This document shows positions 1-11,724 of a stretch of 64,000 nt of DNA, piece after piece. The position numbers and the translations under genes were made by a program. Numbering within the stretch: the stretch's first letter is position 1; the number at the start of each line of letters is the position of its first letter. This DNA is from Galerina marginata (Eukaryota > Basidiomycota > Agaricomycetes > Agaricales > Galerinaceae). The stretch lies in NCBI GenBank assembly GCA_023014335.1, contig JAECYW010000026.1, forward strand, positions 62,001 to 126,000. The letters are read 5' to 3'. Below the pieces are notes generated by a model. That model was not told the DNA's origin. It ran no database searches and was given only the letters and a program-made list of their open reading frames with translations.

Positions 1-821
1 CAACTCATCCAATTTTGCATTGATATCGAAACTCTGCGGCAGGTTATTGAGGAGAGTTTCGACAATTTTCTTGGCGCTTTCGTGGTCCTTTTTGAATTCC
101 ATAACACTTGTACCTTCGCTAAGTAAATCCTTCCACTGCTTCTCCTCAAGTGCCAGTTGTCGCTGCTTGCTCTCACCGACGTTTGACTGATGCCACTTCG
201 TCGTAGCAAGAACTATCCTTCGCGAGGTTCCTTGTGAATTTCCAAAGGAGTTACGCAGTATCGAGAGATCTGTACTACCCAGCGTGGAATAGCGATCATC
301 TTGAATATTGTGCAGATAAATTACGCCTCCGTTAATAGGCCACCTGGACAATATGGAAACGTTTAGTAATTCTGGTGATCAAACGACACGGTTAACCTAC
401 CTATTCTTGAGCCAGGCTGCCATTTGCTTCAAAATTTCCAAATCGGAGGCGTTGGGACTGTTGAAGCCTGGCGTGTCGACGATATATACTCGACGACCCA
501 TGTGACGATCTATTTCGACCTCACGCAATTCCTTCGTACATGGGTCCTGTGTATGCCCGACAGGCATCAAAGAGGGGTTCCCCAGTAGATCGTTGATGAA
601 CTGATTATTTGGTTTCAGAGGAGCATGGATATTCGTTACTTGGTTGGAAACTTACGGTACTCTTTCCAACGCCCGAGACACCAGTTACGCTACAGTCACG
701 GGTTAAGAACATCGAGATGGGAGAGTCAGAGCGAATCTTACAAGATGACGATGTCATTGGTCGTATTATGGGGTGGTACAGCGACTGATGGACCTGGCCG
801 GTTCTTCTGTTTCCTCCCCAT
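1..821 (-). CDS. AIG1/septin-like P-loop GTPase, 3' end cut by window
   Basis: Predicted GTP-binding protein of a fungal lineage-specific family. Exons read on the minus strand: 821-742, 689-656, 600-401 and 343 to the edge, all with GT-AG introns and consistent phase. The start gives MGRKQKNRPG, matching the MGKNGKNQ and MGRRSKNQ starts of the two paralogues downstream. The G1 P-loop reads VTGVSGVGKST and is split from the preceding DIVIF by intron 1. The switch-II/G3 motif is YIVDTPGF, and the G4 position reads ATTKW rather than TKxD. The protein continues past base 1, so its C-terminus is not seen. It shares every intron position with the gene at 2030-2918, so the two are duplicates. The cellular role is unknown; a resemblance to AIG1/GIMAP or septin-type G domains is inferred from motifs only. 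Confidence 0.8.
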
Positions 822-1650
822 CGAAGCAGGAGTCGCAGTGTCAAGGTCGATAAAGGCCTGGTATGCTCACGGGCTTCGTTCAGAAGGATAAGTGCAAAGC
901 AGGTCTATAAATGTGTGTGCACAAAGCGCAACCAATGGCATTTCGGTGGCCTTAAAGAATCATCGATTGGGAAGATAAGAGTCAAGATTGATGAAAAAAA
1001 CGTTGTTTCCGAGCCGCGTATTCTTGGATGTCAACGCCGTGCGAGAGGTTTTCAGCACAAAACACCATCAAGACTCGCATTTGAGTGCTCTCGCCTGCCA
1101 GTGCATGGCCGAAGCCTGGCGCCACGCTATTTCTTGCTGTGGGACAAAGGAGGGACTGTGAAACGTTGTGACAAGCTGAGAGACGGACTCGGATATCGGA
1201 CAGCTTTTCTTATGTAATCAAGTTTCGCACCCTCGAAAGCAGGGTGAGGCTGCCATGCTCTTCGTAACTCGACATTCAATTGAATTTCGTTTCATGATTG
1301 CCTACAAATGCATGGCTTTGCTGTGAAGGAGTCTTTCGTCGCTCGATCATTGATATTACACGATATCCTGAACAACAGGGGTGCCAGTTCCACGGTTCGG
1401 GTTGCGCTATTTTTTCACCGAGACCGTTGTAACCCACTTAGTTCATCCTTAGCTCATAAATAGATCCTGCACGGCAAGCTGTAACGCTGAGCCTTAACTA
1501 GCCCATATCTCTCCAATTTCTGGTTTTCCTGATTGCTGAATATTTATTGCTGATGCTCCCTGTCCCCGGATTTAACGACTCGCACAAATCTGTTTAAGAG
1601 ATTTTGGAGAGAATCGCGAAGTGCCTTGAGGGGTTCCACAGGTTATCTCG
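822..1650. other. intergenic, no gene seen
   Basis: Upstream flank of the first GTPase gene. Short ORFs on both strands show no recognisable protein, splice pattern or repeat. Confidence 0.5.
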
Positions 1651-1796
1651 CTTATCGCTACAAGGATATCATATGCGTCGACGGTCCTTCCGACTACCGT
1701 TTTGAGGGCGCAGTCAGGCGCCGTTTTGAGATGTTTCTTCGAGTCTGCGGGAACAAAGCCCTCGGAAAAGTTGGTGTCAACTTGAAAGCGCAATAA
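1651..1796 (+). pseudogene. relic of a fourth GTPase gene
   Basis: A forward-strand segment translates as DIICVDGPSDYRFEGAV and then RRRFEMFLRVCGNKALGKV before TAA. This lines up with GGVIYVHDLSNDRFTGTAKR and NLRMFREMCGDRALGKV in the intact gene at 3837-4982. The part just upstream (TACAAGGAT) matches the exon 4 start of that gene but has lost about 18 bp. The G4 segment and everything after it are missing, and no P-loop exon was found upstream. It is a decayed fragment on the opposite strand to its neighbours, left from an older cluster of these genes. Confidence 0.6.
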
Positions 1797-2029
1797 TCAT
1801 GAGATAGCATTATCATCCGCTTTACCACTCGCAATATAATGGTTCCACGGCGGCACTCCTCATAAAGGCTCTGAGTACTCCATCCATCAACATTAACCGG
1901 CGGTCGATATTACTGTATACTTTTTTTAGAAGAACGCAAGAATAAGTTCACTGGAATGTCGAGATTCTGTTTCGACTTGTCGTCGAACAAACAAACGAAT
2001 AATACATGTACTTGTGCGGCTACAATTAA

Positions 2030-2918
2030 CTAACTAAATCTCAGGTACCGACTGATCAAACCAAAGAACCGACGAAAACGCGGGGTGTGACGATGTGTTT
2101 GAATCTTCATTAACATGTCCAAATTGGCTTTGACATCAAAGTCCGGGCTTTTTTCCAAACAATTCTGCAGAAGAATTTCGACAATCTTCTGTGCACTTTC
2201 AGGGTTTTGTTCGAATTTCATAGTATTACTCCCACCCCCAATCAAGTTTTTCCACTTCCCCTTTTCAAGTTCGAGTCGTCGCTCTTCGCATTTATTGATG
2301 TTGGATGCATGCCACTTTGTTGAAGCGAGAACGATCCTTCGCAGTGTCTCTTGTGACTTTCCAAAGCAGGAGCGTAGCATTGCAAGATCCGTGTCAGCCA
2401 GCGTATAGTGGTGATCATTCTGAATGTTGTGTAGATAAATCACACCACCATCAATCGACTGTTTAGGCCATCTAAACCTAATGTTCAGTCGTTCGAGTGG
2501 TCAGATACTCGGTGAGGTCGTACCGTTTCTTGAGCCAGAGGGCAATTTCTTTTAGGATGACCGAATCTTGGACGTCAGTATTGTCGAATCCCGGTGTGTC
2601 GACGATAAATACACGGTGACCATTGTGGTTTTGGATTTCCACCTCAGATAATTTTCTCGTACATGCGTCCATGCCATGTCCGACAGGCATAAAGTCGGGT
2701 TTGGTTATCAGGCTGTTAATGAACTGATATATCCCAATTAAGACGTGCGTGCGCGTTTTCACATATGCTAGAAGCTTACAGTGCTCTTCCCAACGCCTGA
2801 GACCCCTGTAACGCTTCAGTCAAATGTTAAAACATGTGCATAAGTGCAAGATCGATAACGCAACGCACAGGATGACAATATCCATGGGGTTGTTCTGATT
2901 TTTCCCGTTCTTCCCCAT
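2030..2918 (-). CDS. AIG1/septin-like P-loop GTPase, complete
   Basis: Four exons on the minus strand: 2918-2869, 2813-2780, 2723-2524 and 2471-2030, giving about 241 aa. The intron phases and the 34-nt P-loop exon are the same as in the gene at 1-821, and exon 3 is exactly 200 nt in both. Motifs in order are DIVIL, G1 VTGVSGVGKST, FINSLI, G3 FIVDTPGFDN, then IYLHNIQND and the G4-position LASTKWH. The short C-terminus (RFRRFFGLISRYLRFS) is basic and aromatic and could touch a membrane, but this is speculative. It is divergently transcribed from the paralogue at 3837. The function is unknown; GTP binding is inferred from G1 and G3. The start ATG is supported by conservation of the MG(R/K)xxKNQ leader in all three copies. 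Confidence 0.8.
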
Positions 2919-3836
2919 TGAAGAGATCCGAAGGAATATTCTGCAACTGATACAAGCCTTGGTGCACTGGAGTGAAAATGAAAGGATGGGGGTGTCTAGA
3001 TAATGAATGTATAAATACGTCCCGCACAAGGCTCGAACAGTAGCAATGTCGGTACATCCAAGGATCCATCCATTTGATAGGCAATATCCGACATGCGTCC
3101 ATAGTTGGGCAACGCGTGGTTTACGAGTAAAGCTTGGTTTTCAAGCCGTTGTCCTGGACATCAGACGTACATGCTGGTGTGCGATATATCATTGACGCCG
3201 CACAAGTGCACGGCATAAGGATGGTGATTGTGATTGTGATTGGCCGGTGAACCCGGACCGACGTCAGCGCGTCAGCAGGCCTGTTATCCACCTCCTGTGT
3301 GATTTCCATTCTGTTCAACAGTCGAACTTCATAGTAAACGTCGTGTTTCAAAGTGGCTTCAAAAAAAATAACCAAGGATCTTCAATCTTAGTGAGGCTGC
3401 CACATGTCTTTTCCTGGTGTCTGGCCTCGAGGGCCCTCCGTGATTTTGAAGGAGGACTGTTTCCTAAACAATCATCACTCTTAACATCCTTCCCCAGTAA
3501 TCCATCCATCCATCCATCCGACTCCCATCCGAGGATGTGTCGATCTCAATAGTGTGCGACAAGATCTCGGCCACCACCCCCATGAAAACTACCATTAGTC
3601 ATCGCTGTTAAGAGAGACTGTTGCTGTGGACGCGTGGACGCGTGGTGAGTATGCGTCTCCACTGGCAGAACATGCCACTTACCTCGAGGCACTGGAGTGA
3701 CTTATTGCGCTTGACCTGTAACGGCGAAGCAGGGATAGCACGTGTGAACTAGATAAAGCGATCAGGCTGGCGAGAGCATTTCTTCCAAGGTCGTTAAACA
3801 GAAATTTCAGTAGATTCCAATTTACGTCAATCCACC
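2919..3836. promoter_or_regulatory. divergent intergenic region between two GTPase genes
   Basis: About 0.9 kb shared by the divergent genes at 2030-2918 and 3837-4982, so it must hold both promoters. A CCAT microsatellite lies at about 3502-3519. I see no clear TATA box or other motif to assign. Confidence 0.4.
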
Positions 3837-4982
3837 ATGGGTAGGAGAAGCAAAAACCAACCCAAGGATATTGTTATTCTGTACGTCTTCGTCTTCTTAC
3901 CAGCGTCCTGAACTTACTGTATAACCAGCGTTATGGGCCCCACAGGCGCTGGGAAAAGCACGGTCTGTACACACGGGCAGTATTCCTGTATTCTACTAAT
4001 AAAAGTTCGTAGTTTATAAATTCTGTTCTTCGCAGAGACGTCATGAAGGTCGGGAAGACTCAGGACTCCTGTACCACCGAGATTAGGCCAGCTTACATCG
4101 ACCCGATTCCTGGTTTCCCTAAGCTCACGGATCGCCGAATTACGATCGTGGATACTCCAGGATTTGATGATACGTTCAAGACTGACACAGAGATCCTGGA
4201 AAGCATGGCCAATTGGCTTGAAGAGTCGTGAGTCTGGCCCGCTTCCGTGCTTGATAGACGTGCTTATCCCAAACTATAGTTACAAGGATGACCGAGCAAT
4301 TCTCGGTGGTGTCATATACGTTCATGACCTTTCCAACGACCGTTTTACTGGGACAGCCAAGCGCAATCTTCGAATGTTTCGAGAGATGTGTGGGGATAGG
4401 GCACTCGGAAAAGTCATCATCACGACCACGAAGTGGAGGAAGCTCTTGATATTGAACGATGCCCAAGATGATACTCTGGCAGTGGCCCGGCAAACGGAAC
4501 TAGAAAATGGCCACTGGAAAGACCTTCTTGATAATGGAGCAAGTGTTTTACCGTTCAAGGACCATCACGAATCTGCTTGGGCGGTCGTCAGCAAAATACT
4601 CTCGCGCCTTCAGCAAACAGAGCTGCTTCATATATATATGCAGATCCAGAAGGAGCTTGGCGACGAAGGAAAACTGATTCCGGAGACAGGGGCTGGCAAG
4701 GAATTACGCAGAACCCTGACACAAGCTCTCGACATGCAGAAGCAATTGACGAACATGGAAAGGAATTCCGCTGCACAAGGAAGTGAAGACGCCCAACAAA
4801 GGCTTGCCGAAGCATCAGAAATGATTGAACTCTTGCTTAGCCAGATTCGCGAACTGAAAATTCCATTTAAACTCAAGGTGAAGCGCTTATTCGGTTTTGG
4901 AAATCGGAAGGCTAGACCTAGCTTGAAGGTAAGTCTCCATCGTAATAGTTTAAGCTTTTGTCTGATAGTTTACCAGGCCTAA
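3837..4982 (+). CDS. AIG1/septin-like P-loop GTPase with C-terminal helix
   Basis: Exons 3837-3880, 3929-3962, 4013-4227, 4280-4928 and 4977-4982 give about 315 aa. Motifs are DIVIL, G1 VMGPTGAGKST, FINSVL, G3 IVDTPGFDDT, then GGVIYVHDLSNDRF and the G4-position TTTKW. The intron 2 donor is GTCTGT, slightly unusual, but the acceptor at 4011-4012 restores FINSVL, which matches FINDLL and FINSLI in the paralogues. The last intron is 48 nt, so skipping its removal keeps the frame and gives about 331 aa with the same stop. Compared with the 241-aa paralogue there is an extra C-terminal region, with a predicted helical, Glu/Gln-rich stretch (roughly residues 225-290, including MQKQLTNMERN) ending in basic KLKVKRLFGF. 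A coiled coil and an oligomerisation role are inferred. Confidence 0.8.
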
Positions 4983-7900
4983 CTCGTTCACGATTTTTAT
5001 TCGTTCGCCACATTCTGCTCGATTTCTCCTACCCATGCGATCTCTTTGACGTCTTTGAATCTAACGCACTCGCCTCCCCCCCACCTCTTGTGCCTTACTA
5101 GGCCACCACACTTTACACTTGCCCGCGGACATCCTTTTTGTCCTCTGCTCACTATTTACATAAAGCGCTGCTTACCAGATTGAGTAGGCTACAGCCTGAT
5201 CCCATTTATCTACTACGATTCTACGAATAACTCGAACCACGTTTTCCGGATAGTCGACGACATCTCAACATTCCGTTAGTATAGTTGAAGGTTCGAGGGT
5301 TGCAAGAAACCCAGTGAGTGCGATTTGGCCAAGGGGGTAATAAGCAAAGTGGGACTCGAAGCGCAAGGAACCGCGAAGGGTGTATAAATTTAAAATCTAG
5401 AAGCATGTAGAGATGAAGGGTAGTCTGGCTTAAGTCAAATGCTTATGTAAAACGGGGTGGGCAAATCAAAAATGACGGCGAATGGCAGCGAAGTGGCGGT
5501 TGCATCCAAGTAAGAGGGATTTTCAATGCCAAGGAGGGTATCTCGCCCAGAAGAATGACTGTTTGGCGAAGGTTTGTCAACTGGTACGTGATAGGAACCG
5601 GAGACTAGGTACCTTGTCAGTGAGCTTGTTACTCAAATTGGCGAGGCCCGCGCCTCAGAGTTTACAGGTGCTCTTCCAAAACTTCAAACCGATCAAACGG
5701 GTGTATAAAATAATAAGTGGTGGACAGTACCTCCGTCAAGCAAGGCAATCTGCTTTGCGCGTGTCTTTCAAATTCCCTCCTATATAGGTCAATTTAACCC
5801 TTTTGAAGAGTTACCGACTTACCGACTTTGTGTAGCTGAGTTTGGCAAGTAAGAAAAGGATAGGGTTGGCAAATTCTTATACATACTTTTTGATACTACC
5901 CCAATCCAAAAGATACACATCAAGAATATTTATTCATTTATCTGAGAGAGATGAAAGCATTAGAATTGCACTCAGAACCCAAAGGAAAACATACCCAACT
6001 CTCAATATCAAAGCACCAGAATGGATAAAATAAAATCCCCCGTCAACACCATCTACACATACAAGCCTTTAAGCCAACATCCAGGCAGCTAGAGAGTTAG
6101 ATTATGAGACTCGCACCGATAAGGCTACGACGGGCTTAAGATACATACAAGATGTTGAGAGATCTAGATTTGAACAAGCTCTTCCTTACTGTAGACGGCC
6201 AACTCGTGAGATAACCGGATTGTATGCCATATCTACCAAGCCCGTAAACCAAAATCAGGGCCGCTTGCTTGTTAGCAATTAATTCCGCGCTGTTTCTCGG
6301 AGTAGTGCAGACAAGATATATGCGTCGAATATAGGGCCATATTGAAACAATAAAAAACTGGGTGTCGTTGTGTGGTGATGGTGGAAAACAAAGAGTTAGA
6401 GATGACCGGTCGCAACAGGTGGTCCATATAAGTGCGATTAATACCAAAAGATAGGCGAGTGACGGAATCTCTGCTGACTGTCGAGAAGACACGATATGAC
6501 CTCCAATAAAACAGGAGCGGGAGTGGCCGGAGTAACGAACTGAGCTGGACATGAAGAGATTGCGGGTTATCAGCGCTGAATGTATGCGGTTTTGCCTATG
6601 ATGGATGAAGATACTTACTTACAATACAAGTTTATCAAAAGAGATCAGTCTTTTCATTCGCATATAGCCAGTGGCCAGCTCACTCCTGAGTCCGGAGAGG
6701 GCCTGGTATCGAATTCTAACTGGAATATGACATTTCCAGGTTTAACTGTTGTAGTTTCCAGAGGCAAATATTTATGTTGGTCGAAGCAGCGCAGGCGTAC
6801 GCAGGTAGTACTTGTGCGTCCAATAGCAGCCATGTTCGACCTAAAAGAAAGACGGAATGTTGAATGTGGTGGTGGTAGTGAAGAGAGATCACGCGCACTA
6901 AAATTACCCGAAACGGAACAGAGGGCCCCGTGAATCTTTCTGAGTTTCTCTCCTTACTTCCATGTTGCAACGCTGATCCCCAAATGTCTCTCTGCGCCGA
7001 CGCGTCCCGTAGCCTCTAGGTCTTCGCATCGGTCCTGATAGTACCTGGACTTCTAAACAGTTAAATGCATATAGCTTCAAGTCTTTCCTCGGCGGGATTC
7101 AGGTGGTCTCCTTCGCCGTCGCTGCATGTACTGTAAAAGCGAGGGGTCTGTGCCTCTAACCAATCTTCAAGGCCTGATAACTGTTTCCCACATAACCAAC
7201 CACCGCCTGGCCCTTCTTTGGCGACACAATCCATAATCTGACCTTGTAACTGGCAGTAAAACGCGTAGTCGGACAGTGACCGAATATGGAGGGCGTCGAT
7301 GACGGCCTTTGGCGTCGCTCATTGGAAGGAACGGGTATATACGGAAATACATTTGACCAATCTGCTCCGCAACCCCGACCTCATGCCGCACTTCCTCGAT
7401 GCACGGGCTCTCGCTTCCTCAAATAGCCTGTACGTACCTGTGTTTCCTCTCCTCCCAGACTTCCGCATCAGGGCTGCTGTATCTCATTCAGTGTCGGCTC
7501 ATCCAATCGCGGTGTGCACCGTATCATCACTTCATGTCATCCAGTCTTCCCCAGCCACTCCACAGGATGTATCCCCAAAAGTCGTCCTCGTTGACCAAAC
7601 AAAACTTTATTCGTGGGCAACCTTCTCCTCCGAGCAGATGCTCTGACATTACCTGAAATACTCTACAGCCTCCTAGTGAACAACCCTGCCGGCTCTCCGG
7701 CGCAACTTCAACCTTGTCTCTAGGATGAAGGCGCTCCCGCCTCGGAAAATCATGGGGGTTAGAACTCTCAGGCTGGTGCATGGTGTATTTCACCGCGGCT
7801 GACACCCTAATTCCTATGCATACAGTGTTACTCCTTCTGTCCTAGGCTTGTCCACTGCACCATGATGACATCAGAAAGTGAGTTTTGTGTTCGTTTTAAT

Positions 7901-8403
7901 CATGTTGGCTTGCTTTGAATGCCAATCCTTGATTGACATGAAATACTTAGGTGAGTCTTCCCAAAAATCTCAAAATGACATAGGATCAGTAAAATTCTAA
8001 GGACCTGCCTAGAGCTTTCCTGAAGCTGTTTCTCAAGCTAGCAATTTTATGGAAGGTGGTTTTTTTCATCAAATGATTCAAATCTGTTTGGAATCTGGCG
8101 AGAACTTCATCTTTTACATTAAATCTTGTTCTCATAGGGTAAAGGGGGAAGAAAAATTCTCAGTTCTGACAAACATATCTTAGTTGCACTAATATTATTT
8201 CAAGGCAAGTGTCATGATTTCTGGTTGCAAAATTAAATCAAAATTAAATGTGTAGAAAACTCACTGCCATCCTTGGTGGCATTTCCGTTTTGGTCATGAT
8301 TTTGAAAACACGTGACCTGCTTTTTACATCGTCTGATCCGGACACGGCGCACGCTTCTTATCCCGAACTACAACAGTTGACAACTTACTGTAACGAAATC
8401 ATT
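4983..8403. other. 3.4 kb without a recognisable gene
   Basis: Many short ORFs occur on both strands, but none shows a known motif, a consistent exon chain or terminal repeats. The last part (about 8150-8403) is the leader and promoter of the recyclin gene. A degraded repeat or unrecognised gene cannot be ruled out. Confidence 0.5.
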
Positions 8404-11400
8404 ATGGAAAAGTTTGCGACGCTCGAACCAGTCAAACTTTATTCATCGACGTTTCTTGGCCGCACCACCGGACCCAAAATCGTGCCTGCTCCGCCCCTCG
8501 TCGGCCGACTCCCCGCTGACTTACACTTTCTGGTGATTTCGCACCTAGAAGTCCCTGACATTCCTTCGTATAGCCGATGCTGCCGCGCTACAGCGGCATT
8601 TGCGCGAGACCAGCGGTGCTGGGAGAAGCGATGGGCTATGCTCAGGATTGACGTGGACCCAGATCTGAAAAAGGTGCTAGATTTTCTGGAAAAGAAGGCC
8701 AATGACAAGGCGGTGCCTACTCTCCCGGTTGACGACGAATTCGGGGATTTTACAGTGGGCGATGCGTTCAACAAGAATGATTTCCAGGACCCGCCATCTC
8801 TGTCCTATTCCCTTGCCCCGCAGAAACCAACTGCACTCACGAAATACAAGCACGCCCATGCTCTGCTTAAACCTCTCGCCCATCTCCTCTCCTCCCCTCC
8901 TCACCTCTTCCTTTCATCTCTTGCCGCGCAGCTGACACCTTCAGTCAAGCTCTCCGAACAGGCAAGGACTCTGCGCTTGCTCTCGCTTTTCCTCTCTTCA
9001 CCCGTCTCACCCGTGCGGCAATGGGATACTTTATTCCTATCTTTGCGCAGTGCGATGGACAGATTCGATTCGCAGCTGCTGGCAGCCTTCGACGTGGCGG
9101 ACGGCCGTGGAGATGAAGCCGGCATGCGGGAGGCGGCAGAGTCAAGCTGGGAGGTATGGGATCGGACAACAGGCGGGGACTGGGAGATGGGCAAGGTCTG
9201 GGCTGAGAAGAGGGAGATTTTTTACCAGCAGGAAAAATGGAAGGCTTTGGATAATTTTACGTGAGTGCTTGTGCCTTTTATTATCTGATATCTTTTGTGA
9301 TGCTTATTCTGTGCAGTTCAGAGAAACAGCTTAACTTTGCGGCGATGGACGAATTTATGGACGATATCCTAGGCGCGATCAACGAACACGGTGCTCGCGC
9401 AGTCCGCGTCTTCCCACCCGCTTCACAGGTTGTCCTGCTCTTCTCAGAACGGCTCGCCAACGAAGTTGTAAGTCGATTTTTCTTACTCGTGTTCTCTAAT
9501 TAATTTGTCTTCAGGTTGGTGAATACATCACGACTCTGCTTGCACACGCACGCGAAATCTCAACAGATATTTACCTCAAGTCCGCAGCTGCCTCGTTTCG
9601 TGAGGCATGGAAGATGGTTGACGCCATCATGCAAGCTGCAAAGCAGAGGCCTGATTCCGTCGTCGAGAGGACGAAGGCGGAAGATGTCGTGTATGTTCTC
9701 ATATTCTTCTTACTTTCTTGCTAGCTAAATTATACCACAGGTACCAAATGTTCGAAACAAACATGGACGAATACCTCGACGAAGAGGTAGAAGCTGTCAA
9801 ACGGGCACTCGACGCGATCTGCAAAGGATGGGACCAAGAAGCAGCCGCACCCACATCGCCCACCTCCCCACGACACTTCTCCCATTCCAACCCACACTCC
9901 AACCCACAACACACGCAAAACCCAGCGCTCCTGAAACGCACAGTGCTCGCCTCATTCACCAACATCCTGCTGCTCCCTGTGACGATTGTACCGCGCACCG
10001 TCGGCGCTGTAGGTGGTGCGATTATGGCAGGTGGCGGGGCGGCGGTGCAGGGTATCGGGATGCTGAATCCGCAGCGGTGGGTGGGTGGTGGGAACGTTGC
10101 AGGAGACGCTGGGTATTCGAAGAACCTGAAAGACGGGGGATGCTATTCGAGGTTGGGGATGAGGATGAGGAGGATTACGTGCCCAGTGTTGGAGCGAAGG
10201 GTGATAAAGGCTCACGTATGTCTTCTTGATCTTCCACTTTGCGAGAAGGTGTTGATGACGTGTCCCAGTTTCATTGTCCCAACTAGAAATCAAATCGCCA
10301 ACACCGCTCATGAACACGTCAACCCCGCCTGTCAGCGCCGCGGACCCGAACCCAGAAACGGCGCAGCTGGACCTGCTCCTCTCGTTGGACGTCGCGCTGT
10401 CCCTCATCCACGCAGATCGCGAGTCGCTCAAGCGTGTGGAGACGTTCGCGGGGTACCCTGGGCACTATGGGCATCGCGTGCGTGACACCATCGAGGAGCT
10501 GTTTGTGCTTATGCTGGGCGCGTTAGGGGAGAGGCATGTTGGAAGGGGGTTTTCGAGGTGGGTCTCTGTCTTTGTTGTCGTTTTTCAAGTAGGCTGACTG
10601 AATTCCGCAGGGCAACGGAACGGATGAAGGCGTACAAACCTGCGGAGCACACGGAGATGGCAAGTGTAGCGCCACTTGTGCAGTTCTTCGAGCTCGTTCA
10701 TATTGGAGACACGATTCAGTCCATCATGCAAGTGTATTTCGACAAAGAGCTCGTATGTAAACACCTGCATTTCTACTTTGTGATCGTGACCTCACGTCCT
10801 GCCCATCATTTTTCTTACAGGCACCGCACATTGACAAAACGGACTTCCTGAACGCGGTCGTGCGAGAGAAGAAGCGGTTCGAGAACTCGCTGGACGACTC
10901 GGTCGCTGCAGGCTTGAACGCAGGTACGGAGGTGCTCATGAACCAGGTCTGTAATGCTCTTCTTCTCCTTGCTCCTTGCCTTTCCGAGCTGACTCTCTTC
11001 GACGATTCAGGTTGAGCATATCATCCTCACACTAACCAAAGCGCGCGAGTACTACCCGCCCGAAGATGCGCCCTTGGAACTCGGGCCGACGAAAGGTTGC
11101 ACGGAGGCGATACGGTGCTTGGAGAACCATTGCAAGCTGCTGAAGGGAAGCACGAGCAAGGAGGTGCTCGAAGTGTTTTATCAGGAGGTTGGTTTAAGGT
11201 TGATCGGGTATGTCATTGACTGTATTTTTGTTTCCCTTTGTCTGGTTTCTTATGGGATTTTGTAAATGATCTAGGATATTGCAGAAGCACATCAAACGGC
11301 AGATCATCTCGCTGAGTGGCGGGTTCCAGGTCATCGCGGACCTGAATGCGTACAATGCCTTTGTCTCGTCGCTCAAGGTGTGTCTTCGTGTTATTAACAT

Positions 11401-11724
11401 GACTCTACTCCTGCACAGTACTTACGCCAGTACAGATCCCAGCTGTTACGGCCGACTTCTCGCACCTCAAAATGCTGGGACACGTGTACATCGTCGAAGA
11501 CGCGAAGGACCTGGCACAGATCGTGAAGGATGTGGCAAGGTATGGTGGGGCGTATAGGCCTGAGGTAAATATTCATCACCTTTCCAAACAACCACCAATT
11601 ATTGACGAAATTGCAGGATGTGTATGAATTCATCCAGCGCCGCTCGGACTGGAAGAAGATCGAGAAGACGGTAGATAAAACGATGTATAACCTGAGCTTC
11701 AAAGAGGACTGCATCGTTTGTTGA
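8404..11724 (+). CDS. RCY1: recyclin-1-like F-box/Sec10-domain protein
   Basis: Eleven exons: 8404-9260, 9317-9467, 9515-9690, 9741-10215, 10269-10557, 10611-10752, 10821-10946, 11011-11207, 11275-11377, 11436-11564 and 11617-11724. The product is about 917 aa if one frame break in exon 4 is bridged. An F-box lies near residues 34-80 (LPADLHFLVISHL...CWEKRWAML). The rest matches the exocyst Sec10-like region of fungal recyclins, including YQMFETNMDEYLDEEVEAV and QSIMQVYFDKEL. The protein ends in CIVC, a CaaX-type prenylation box, as in yeast Rcy1, which works in endocytic recycling and joins an SCF complex through Skp1. I chose MEKFATLEP as start because upstream codons look like leader. The frame changes between about 10090 and 10140, near a run of five G. 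This is either a missing base or a short unrecognised intron. Confidence 0.85.

Noticed and set aside
5482..5787. 101-codon ORF in the 5-8 kb gap
   Set aside because: No motif, and composition like its surroundings. Several similar ORFs nearby were rejected for the same reason.
8248..8403. Extension of the RCY1 frame to an upstream ATG at 8248
   Set aside because: The added 52 residues look like translated leader, while MEKFATLEP at 8404 begins the well-formed part next to the F-box.
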